Program-made: the position numbers and the translations under genes
Assembly (NCBI GenBank): GCA_963989245.1
Contig: OZ022340.1
Coordinates: forward strand, 34,589,710 to 34,653,709
Direction: 5' to 3'
Length of the DNA: 64,000 bases
Source of the DNA: Nansenia antarctica
Taxonomy: Eukaryota; Chordata; Actinopteri; Argentiniformes; Microstomatidae
Shown: one piece after another, positions 55,690 to 64,000 of the stretch
How the letters are laid out: each line of letters opens with the position of its first letter
How positions within the stretch are numbered: position 1 is the stretch's first letter
Notes under the pieces: generated by a model
Databases searched by the model: none
The model's input: the letters and a program-made list of their open reading frames with translations, nothing else
What the model was told of the DNA's origin: nothing

Positions 55690-56090
55690 CTATTCTCTGA
55701 ATTATATTCTTCTATTCTCTTCTGAACAGCCCTATTAATGCATTACTTACCCTATTCTCTACCAACCATTCTAATGCTGTCAAAATTGCTAGAAGCTCCA
55801 CTGTGTACACTGATAAATGATCAGTGTTATCTTAAAAATTCCTACCTTATACTGTGGGAGGAATACTGCAGCTCCTGTATGTCCTGTTTCTGGGTCTTTG
55901 GAACCATCTGTCAAAATTAAAAACGTACCTATATAGTGCAGACCAATACAGCATTGTACTACATTCCCAGGATGTGCATGTTTGGACTTCTTTCGCAGTT
56001 CTTGCTGTATATCTAAATCTACTAGTGGATTCACAAATAACCAGGTGGAATCATTGAATGTGGAACTACTGGACTATACCGTAAATTATC
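55690..56090 (-). mobile_element. I-group LINE RNase H fragment
   Basis: The minus strand encodes NPLVDLDIQQELRKKSKH and then TDGSKDPETGHTGAAVF, the RNase H motif of I/Nimb-type LINEs, followed by DHLSVYTVELLAILTALEWL. Parts are frameshifted and the 5' RT region is absent. Confidence 0.65.
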
Positions 56091-56107
56091 TAAGTCATAA
56101 AGTTTCG

Positions 56108-57716
56108 CTATAGGGTTGTAGACAACATAGGGCTGTAGACATTTTCAGAATGTGCTTTAAAAGGAGAGGAAGATGCTGGACTCACATAACTATCCTGACT
56201 ATCTGGCTGACTCACACTACTAACTTGTCTCACTTGGAAACTTTTGCCCTCAAGATCATCAACAAGACTGGACATATCAGTGGTGACATCTATCGCTGGC
56301 TCAGAGAGTGCACAGCCTTTTGTGAAGATGGTTTGGGCAAACCGCCCATCTCTCTTCAAAGCTTGCCTGACTTTTTCCCCTTTGTATGTGGATACGCAAA
56401 CCTGCTGCACTTTTCTTTTAAGCGCTCGGTTCATCATAATTTTATTCTGTATTTGTTTCGCTCCCCTTGTGTCAACATTGAAAGTTATCAGCTGGTCAGA
56501 GGAACTGTCATTAGCTGAGGAACTGTCATTAGCTGAGGAACTGCCCTCTTCTGCAGCTTTGATGAAGCTTATTGTCAGTAGCTCATCATTATCAATTAGA
56601 TGGCATGGGGCTTGTGTGTGTCGCCATCGCGACGACTCTCCACTCCACTCTATCCCACCTGGAGAGGGGAAACAGCTACGCGAGACTGCTCTTTGTGGAC
56701 TTCAGCTCTGCCTTCAACACCATCCTTCCAGACAGGCTAGTGACCAAACTACTAGACCTGGGACTATCACACTCTATATGTGCATGGATCAAGGACTTCC
56801 TGTCTGACCGCCCCCAGAGGGTGCGGGTGGGCTCCCACACCTCCACAGCCCTCAGACTCAGCACTGGGTCCCCCCAGGGCTGCGTGCTAAGCCCCATCCT
56901 CTACAACCTCTACACCTACGACTTCACCCCCGTCCACCCCAGCAACTCCATCGTAAAGTTTGCAGACGACACCACAGTGGTGGGCTGCATCTCGGGGGGG
57001 GGGGGGGGACGAGGCGGCGTACAGGGATGAGGTGGAGCAGCTGGGCAAGCTGTGCAAGGTTAACAACCGGGAGCGTGGAGAGAGCGTGGAGAGAGTCTCA
57101 ACCCCTCCCAAATTTCGTTGTTTGGTACCTGTACTATATCAATGACAATAAAGACCATTCATTCATTCATTCATTCATTCATTCATTCATTCATTCATTC
57201 ATAAATGCTGGCCTTAGCCCCTCCCCTCTTTGAACAACAATCTCTTTCCCCTTGTTGTTGTTCTTCTTCTTGTCTCTGAACGTCTTGCTTGTTTGATGGG
57301 CATCCAGGATCGTAACAGATTCACCGCATGTGACTCTGTTTTTCTGAATACCTTGGAAGCGATATAGAAAAGTATGTTTTTTATGTGGTTCCTTCTGTGG
57401 AGAGAAAAGCAAGTTTCTAAGGTGGTAAAACATTCAATTACTAAATAGTAGCCTATATTCCAAAAAAACATCAAAAGGAGATGGGTACATTTCTGAAATA
57501 TTTCTGACATTACACCCACAGACAAAATCACAGGGCATCAGAATAACTGTCCGGAAATTGTAAATTGTATAAATACTTGATCCTAAAAATGAAACAGATT
57601 TAGGCTACTAAATAACAAGTATCAACAGATGAATGCTCTCTAACCTTGACATCAGGATCCACTGATTGGCTCGGTCTGTTGTCCTTGTCTGAGGAGTTAC
57701 CCTGACCAGGAGTCCT
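56108..57716 (-). pseudogene. FAM111A-like: FAM111-like host gene, N-terminal half, split by a LINE
   Basis: The only host gene recognised. Exon 57,716-57,645 (RTPGQGNSSDKDNRPSQSV) has good AG and GT borders. The next exon begins at 57,394 (KEPHKKHTFLYRFQ) and encodes the first ubiquitin-like domain (RVTCGESVTILDA, GKEIVVQRG). At about 57,202 it is cut by a Rex1-like LINE and resumes at about 56,612 (PCHLIDNDELLTISFIKA). The second ubiquitin-like domain follows (ALKRKVQQVCVSTYKGEKV, QALKRDGRF, LVDDLEGKSFQV). The frame then stops at 56,108. The order and key words match FAM111 proteins, nuclear trypsin-like proteases linked to DNA replication and restriction of viral replication. The protease domain with its catalytic His, Asp and Ser is missing, so the locus is a truncated, disrupted copy. 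Upstream non-coding exons may lie near 59 kb. Confidence 0.75.
56613..57202 (+). mobile_element. Rex1-like LINE, 5'-truncated, inside the FAM111-like exon
   Basis: The plus strand encodes HATLSHLERGNSY-like text, LLFVDFSSAFNTILPDRLV, WIKDFLSDRPQRVRVG, STGSPQGCVLSPILYNLYTY and FADDTTVVGCISG. A run of G near 56,994-57,008 breaks the frame, and the rest of the RT is deleted before the 3' end (AATTTCGTTGTTTGGTACCT, then an ATTC microsatellite tail at 57,156-57,200). It belongs to the same family as 16,695-19,470. It keeps the 31 residues missing there. Confidence 0.8.
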
Positions 57717-57734
57717 CTGGAATGGATAACGTAC

Positions 57735-57930
57735 CAAGATATTAAACTAAAGTATATTATGTAATGGAGTACATACCAGTACATAATATATTAAACTACA
57801 GTATATTATGTAATGGAGAACATACCAGTACATAATATATTAAACTACAGTATATTATGTAATGGAGAACATACCAGTACATAATATATTAAACTACAGT
57901 ATATTATGTAATGGAGAACATACCAGTATA
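57735..57930. repeat. 48-50 bp tandem repeat, four copies
   Basis: Units contain TATATTATGTAATGGAGAAC and ATACCAGTACATAATATATT. They lie in the intron-like region upstream of the FAM111-like exon at 57,716. Confidence 0.9.
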
Positions 57931-59085
57931 TCACCAGTCCTCTAAAGCTAAAATCTCAATATCAAATTGTATAATGTATTACAGATTTGATTAATGTTTG
58001 ACAGATATGACAGATTTGATTATTTACTACAGTATACCGTAACAAATCTGTCCATTGTTTGGGTCTTCATTTTTTTCATGCCTTCATTCTTCACCAGAGG
58101 ACAGCACCTGTTGGGAGATGTCAGAGATTATGGCACAGAAGCTTTATTTTGTCATGTAGCTCAGAAAGCTGCCACAAGTTTATTTTCGGTTCATGTTTTA
58201 ACTCCTGCCATGTGCAAGGCAGTCTGCTGAATATGTTCCATCCCACTTTTATTGAGACATTTTGGGCATCATGAACACCACAATTCATAATGCCTCTACA
58301 ATCCAAATTAGATGTACGATTCCAAGAGGCATTGTGTGATAGGAGTTGGATTGGCATGCTTGCAAGTCATTTTAATAAAGGAATGCATGGTAATCTATGG
58401 TAGGCATATTGCTAGCAAAAACTAAATAATATAATCTTAATCTCTTATTCATAAAGAGATATGCACACATTGTGCATATGCATTTTAAATCGGATAGTGC
58501 CTTTACTAAAAAGGTAAATAGTAAATAAAATAAAATAAATAAACAACCAGAAAAATCGAATCAAATTAAGCTCCTAAGAGGTGGAGGTGGGTAAAAAAAG
58601 AAATAAAATAAAATATGATTTAATTAAGTAATAAGGGCATCTACATTTGAATTAGAAGCACACTTTTTATCGTTACATATCATAAAAGTACACAACATTT
58701 GCATTTATCTGTCGTCATTCATGCCAATCAGAATGACGTCATATTGACTACAGACACACTTATGACAGGTCATCAGTTCAAACGAGCTAAACTTTCTACT
58801 AGGCTGCAGTCTACTTGACACACCAACATTTAAGACCGCATATATGGCCACATCCACACAGTTTGTCACTGCACCTTTATTGAACAAGATAAATACCATA
58901 CCATGACCTGACCAGCAAATGTCAGTATGAAGCTGCTGTATATCTACTGATCGAGCGACACTTTTTCTGACACAATTGTGTTGAATGTGTGAATGCGTCG
59001 AAAAGCTTTGTTTCCCCCATCACTAGCATTAACCCATATAAAACCAAACATAACTATTAGAAATATCAACGTTTGCTCTTAGTAT
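57931..59085. other. AT-rich sequence upstream of the FAM111-like exons, no gene supported
   Basis: It contains short open frames only (for example 57,994-58,230), with no recognised product. Possibly intron of the FAM111-like gene. Confidence 0.4.
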
Positions 59086-59089
59086 AGTG

Positions 59090-59920
59090 GTTATTAGTGG
59101 TTGTAAGTAGACAGAACTTCAGCTTACCTGGTTATGTTGATGGTTTTTTAATGTGAAATAAGACTTTAGCCTTAGCCAGTTTACTTACTGCCTGTTTTCG
59201 AGCAGTAAAGACGCAACTGATAATTTATTTGAAATTATCTTTATTATCTTTTTCTGAAAGAAAAGATAATATTCCTATACGTAAATATTGGTACAGCATG
59301 CTCCCAGTGAAATGAGCTGCTCCTCATCTATCCACACAGATGACGACTGACGACTTCAGGGCAAATCATTGACTTTGACCTCCAGGTAGGATAAGGATAA
59401 GAGGTATACGCCTACGCCTACGCCTACGCCTATTACGTTTGACACAATAACATTTGTTACGTCCCATGTAACACAAGAAATTCAAAACAGCTAAATTAAT
59501 GTATTACTAAATGTACAGAGGATGACAAGCCAACAAAACAATGATTGTTACGCAACTGAATTTGGATAGATTAGTGACCACTATCTAGAAAATGTAATTA
59601 AACTTTAATGGAACAAAATAATTGAACGTAACAAAATAAAAAATGACTGGCAACAAACGTCTGTAATATCACATGAAATGAAATTGCACTGAACAACATA
59701 ACTTAGTATAGTGGTTGTTGAAAAGTAGACAGAACCAGTCAGCTTACCTGGTTAGGTTTTTAGTCAGTGAATGTTTACTTACTGCCTGTTTTCGCGCAGT
59801 AAAGACTTACAACTGATAATTTATTTGAAGAAAATATGATAATATTCCTTTTTGCCCACATCAATTTACGTAAATATGTATTGGTAAGGCAGGCTCCCAG
59901 TGAAATGAGCTGTTATTGTG
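59090..59920 (-). repeat. Direct duplication with two candidate 5' exons
   Basis: Segments at about 59,090-59,330 and 59,705-59,920 are diverged direct copies. Shared words include TAGTATAGTGGTT, CAGCTTACCTGGTTA, GCCTGTTTTCG and CTCCCAGTGAAATGAGCTG. On the minus strand both carry a good splice donor (CCAG|GTAAGCTG) with exon ends at 59,128 and 59,748. They could be duplicated non-coding first exons of the FAM111-like gene. No ORF. A short CCTACG repeat lies between them at about 59,409-59,431. Confidence 0.4.
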
Positions 59921-60033
59921 ATTTGTTTGTATTTTTGTACCTGCATTCTATTTTGTTTTTCAATGGAAAATAAAAAGGTTAATAAGTAACTTATTGATTT
60001 GTCCATCATTTACCCCCGCATAACAATGAATCC

Positions 60034-63000
60034 CTGTAACCTGGTGTGTTCTATCTTTACTCCCTGCTCTACTGTAACCTGGTGTGTTCTATCTTTACTC
60101 CCTGCCCTACTGTAACCTGGTGTGTTCTATCTTTACTCTCTGCCCTACTGTAACCTGGTGTGTTCTATCTTTACTCCCTGCTCTACTGTAACCTGGTGCG
60201 TTCTATCTTTACTCCCTGCTCTACTGTAACCTGGTTCTATCTTTACTCCCTGCTCTACTGTAACCTGGTGTGTTCTATCTTTACTCTCTGCTCTACTGTA
60301 ACCTGGTTCTATCTTTACTCCCTGCTCTACTGTAACCTGGTGTGTTCTATCTTTACTCTCTGCTCTACTGTAACCTGGTTCTATCTTTACTCCCTGCTCT
60401 ACTGTAACCTGGTGTGTTCTATCTTTACTCTCTGCTCTACTGTAACCTGGTTCTATCTTTACTCCCTGCTCTACTGTAACCTGGTGTGTTCTATCTTTAC
60501 TCTCTGCTCTACTGTAACCTGGTGTGTTCTATCTTTACTCTCTGCTCTACTGTAAACTGGTGTGTTCTATCTTTACTCTCTGCTCTACTGTAACCTGGTT
60601 CTATCTTTACTCCCTGCTCTACTGTAACCTGGTGTGTTCTATCTTTACTCCCTGCTCTATTGTAACCTGGTGTGTTCTATCTTTACTCCCTGCTCTACTG
60701 TAACCTGGTTCTATCTTTACTCCCTGCTCTACTGTAACCTGGTGTGTTCTATCTTTACTCTCTGCTCTACTGTAACCTGGTTCTATCTTTACTCCCTGCT
60801 CTACTGTAACCTGGTGTGTTCTATCTTTACTCTCTGCTCTACTGTAACCTGGTATGTTCTATCTTTACTCTCTGCTCTACTGTAACCTGGTGTGTTCTAT
60901 CTTTACTCTCTGCTCTACTGTAAACTGGTGTGTTCTATCTTTACTCTCTGCTCTACTGTAACCTGGTTCTATCTTTACTCTCTGCTCTACTGTAACCTGG
61001 TGTGTTCTATCTTTACTCCCTGCTCTACTGTAACCTGGTGTGTTCTATCTTTACTCTCTGCTCTACTGTAACCTGGTGTGTTCTATCTTTACTCTCTGCT
61101 CTACTGTAACCTGGTGTGTTCTATCTTTACTCTCTGCTCTACTGTAACCTGGTGTGTTCTATCTTTACTCCCTGCTCTACTGTAACCTGGTGCATTCTAT
61201 CTTTACTCTCTGCTCTACTGTAACCTGGTGTGTTCTATCTTTACTCCCTGCTCTACTGTAACCTGGTTCTATCTTTACTCTCTGCTCTACTGTAACCTGG
61301 TGTGTTCTATCTTTACTCCCTGCTCTACTGTAACCTGGTGTGTTCTATCTTTACTCCCTGCTCTACTATAACCTGGTGCGTTCTATCTTTACTCCCTGCC
61401 CTACTGTAACCTGGTTCTATCTTTACTCCCTGCTCTACTGTAACCTGGTGTGTTCTATCTTTACTCCCTGCCCTACTGTAACCTGGTTCTATCTTTACTC
61501 CCTGCTCTACTGTAACCTGGTGCGTTCTATCTTTACTCCCTGCTCTACTGTAACCTGGTGTGTTCTATCTTTACTCCCTGCTCTACTGTAACCTGGTTCT
61601 ATCTTTACTCTCTGCTCTACTGTAACCTGGTTCTATCTTTACTCTCTGCTCTACTGTAACCTGGTTCTATCTTTACTCTCTGCTCTACTGTAACCTGGTG
61701 TGTTCTATCTTTACTCCCTGCTCTACTGTAACCTGGTGTGTTCTATCTTTACTCTCTGCTCTACTGTAACCTGGTTCTATCTTTACTCTCTGCTCTACTG
61801 TAACCTGGTTCTATCTTTACTCTCTGCTCTACTGTAACCTGGTGTGTTCTATCTTTACTCTCTGCTCTACTGTAACCTGGTTCTATCTTTACTCTCTGCT
61901 CTACTGTAACCTGGTGTGTTCTATCTTTACTCTCTGCTCTACTGTAACCTGGTGTGTTCTATCTTTACTCTCTGCTCTACTGTAACCTGGTGTGTTCTAT
62001 CTTTACTCTCTGCTCTACTGTAACCTGGTGTGTTCTATCTTTACTCTCTGCTCTACTGTAACCTGGTTCTATCTTTACTCTCTGCTCTACTGTAACCTGG
62101 TTCTATCTTTACTCTCTGCTCTACTGTAACCTGGTGTGTTCTATCTTTACTCTCTGCTCTACTGTAACCTGGTTCTATCTTTACTCTCTGCTCTACTGTA
62201 ACCTGGTGTGTTCTATCTTTACTCCCTGCTCTACTGTAACCTGGTGTGTTCTATCTTTACTCCCTGCTCTACTGTAACCTGGTGTGTTCTATCTTTACTC
62301 TCTGCTCTACTGTAACCTGGTTCTATCTTTACTCTCTGCTCTACTGTAACCTGGTGTGTTCTATCTTTACTCTCTGCTCTACTGTAACCTGGTTCTATCT
62401 TTACTCCCTGCTCTACTGTAACCTGGTGCGTTCTATCTTTACTCTCTGCTCTACTGTAACCTGGTGTGTTCTATCTTTACTCTCTGCTCTACTGTAACCT
62501 GGTGTGTTCTATCTTTACTCCCTGCTCTACTGTAACCTGGTGTGTTCTATCTTTACTCTCTGCTCTACTGTAACCTGGTGTGTTCTATCTTTACTCTCTG
62601 CTCTACTGTAACCTGGTGTGTTCTATCTTTACTCTCTGCTCTACTGTAACCTGGTGCGTTCTATCTTTACTCTCTGCTCTACTGTAACCTGGTTCTATCT
62701 TTACTCTCTGCTCTACTGTAACCTGGTTCTATCTTTACTCCCTGCTCTACTGTAACCTGGTTCTATCTTTACTCCCTGCTCTACTGTAACCTGGTGCGTT
62801 CTATCTTTACTCTCTGCTCTACTGTAACCTGGTGTGTTCTATTTTTACTCTCTGCTCTACTGTAACCTGGTGTGTTCTATCTTTACTCTCTGCTCTACTG
62901 TAACCTGGTGCGTTCTATCTTTACTCTCTGCTCTACTGTAACCTGGTGTGTTCTATCTTTACTCTCTGCTCTACTGTAACCTGGTGTGTTCTATCTTTAC

Positions 63001-64000
63001 TCTCTGCTCTACTGTAACCTGGTTCTATCTTTACTCCCTGCTCTACTGTAACCTGGTTCTATCTTTACTCCCTGCTCTACTGTAACCTGGTGCGTTCTAT
63101 CTTTACTCTCTGCTCTACTGTAACCTGGTTCTATCTTTACTCCCTGCTCTACTGTAACCTGGTGCGTTCTATCTTTACTCTCTGCTCTACTGTAACCTGG
63201 TTCTATCTTTACTCCCTGCTCTACTGTAACCTGGTGTGTTCTATCTTTACTCCCTGCTCTACTGTAACCTGGTGTGTTCTATCTTTACTCTCTGCTCTAC
63301 TGTAACCTGGTGCGTTCTATCTTTACTCTCTGCTCTACTGTAACCTGGTTCTATCTTTACTCCCTGCTCTACTGTAACCTGGTGTGTTCTATCTTTACTC
63401 TCTGCTCTACTGTAACCTGGTGTGTTCTATCTTTACTCTCTGCTCTACTGTAACCTGGTGCGTTCTATCTTTACTCCCTGCTCTACTGTAACCTGGTGTG
63501 TTCTATCTTTACTCTCTGCTCTACTGTAACCTGGTGTGTTCTATCTTTACTCCCTGCTCTACTGTAACCTGGTTCTATCTTTACTCCCTGCTCTACTGTA
63601 ACCTGGTTCTATCTTTACTCCCTGCTCTACTGTAACCTGGTGTGTTCTATCTTTACTCTCTGCTCTACTGTAACCTGGTTCTATCTTTACTCTCTGCTCT
63701 ACTGTAACCTGGTTCTATCTTTACTCCCTGCTCTACTGTAACCTGGTTCTATCTTTACTCTCTGCTCTACTGTAACCTGGTGTGTTCTATCTTTACTCTC
63801 TGCTCTACTGTAACCTGGTTCTATCTTTACTCCCTGCTCTACTGTAACCTGGTGTGTTCTATCTTTACTCTCTGCTCTACTGTAACCTGGTTCTATCTTT
63901 ACTCTCTGCTCTACTGTAACCTGGTGTGTTCTATCTTTACTCTCTGCTCTACTGTAACCTGGTTCTATCTTTACTCCCTGCTCTACTGTAACCTGGTGTG
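60034..64000. repeat. Satellite array of 38-bp and 34-bp units
   Basis: Roughly 105-110 head-to-tail units fill the end of the window and continue past it. The long unit is TGTAACCTGGTGTGTTCTAT followed by CTTTACTCTCTGCTCTAC (38 bp). The short unit lacks TGTG (34 bp). Further variants are CCCTG/TCTG and GTGCG/GTGTG. The repetitive open frames here (60,160-60,555 and others) arise because 38 + 34 = 72 is a multiple of three. Confidence 0.97.

Noticed and set aside
60160..63305. Repetitive 70-130 codon frames in the right-hand satellite
   Set aside because: They follow from alternating 38-bp and 34-bp units (72 bp per pair) and carry no independent coding sign.
60034..64000. CRISPR array
   Set aside because: The repeats are head-to-tail without unique spacers, no cas-like gene is near, and the surroundings are a vertebrate-type genome.

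Overview
The window looks like a stretch of a teleost fish nuclear genome made almost entirely of transposable elements. The evidence is the mix of families (L1, L2, Rex1-like and Tx1-like LINEs, Tc1, hAT, MULE, EnSpm-like and Harbinger-like DNA transposons, tRNA-derived SINE pieces), spliced genes with GT/AG introns, CA/GATA microsatellites and a long satellite. No bacterial, plasmid or phage feature was seen. The only host protein gene recognised is a broken FAM111-like gene near 56-58 kb.

Region 1 (1-28,090) is one nested stack. An L1 on the minus strand was split inside ORF1 by an EnSpm/CACTA-like transposon (3,357-27,666; 2-bp duplication GA). That element was hit 29 bp from its right end by a full-length L2-type LINE (9,191-27,637) with an intact 1,135-codon ORF. 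The L2 5' leader was then hit by two MULE transposons in tandem: A (13,380-16,033) and B (16,043-27,545). The same 9-bp word, GACCGGGAG, lies before A, between A and B, and after B. A is an internally deleted form of B. B carries a nine-exon transposase gene with a SWIM zinc finger. Later insertions sit inside A (a 1.0-kb LINE with an 11-bp duplication) and inside B (a Rex1-like LINE and a small TA-flanked element that itself carries a LINE piece).

Region 2 (28,090-37,000) holds a Tx1-like LINE remnant split cleanly by a Tc1 element, a 30-bp minisatellite, an orphan cysteine-rich reading frame, and a Harbinger-like element that contains another inverted-repeat element and a 180-bp hairpin. 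Region 3 (37,000-41,570) is a second kind of MULE. Its ends are inverted arrays of a 'TATGTTCCCC' motif, and its two-exon transposase (FLYWCH-like plus MULE core) looks intact.

Region 4 (41,600-50,280) is a decayed LINE split by three hAT elements nested inside each other (5,151, 2,021 and 818 bp), each with a perfect 8-bp duplication, followed by SINE and L2 pieces. Region 5 (51,768-54,045) is a Harbinger-like element holding an internally deleted hAT. Region 6 (55,000-60,000) carries the FAM111-like gene on the minus strand. Its first ubiquitin-like domain is split by a Rex1-like LINE, and it lacks the protease domain. Region 7 (60,034-64,000, running off the window) is a satellite of 38-bp and 34-bp units.

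The main message is a readable order of insertions: each outer element predates the one inside it. At least two DNA transposon genes (MULE-B and the 37-41 kb MULE) and the L2 ORF appear undamaged at this level of inspection. Family names rest on recognised protein motifs and end structure, not on database searches.
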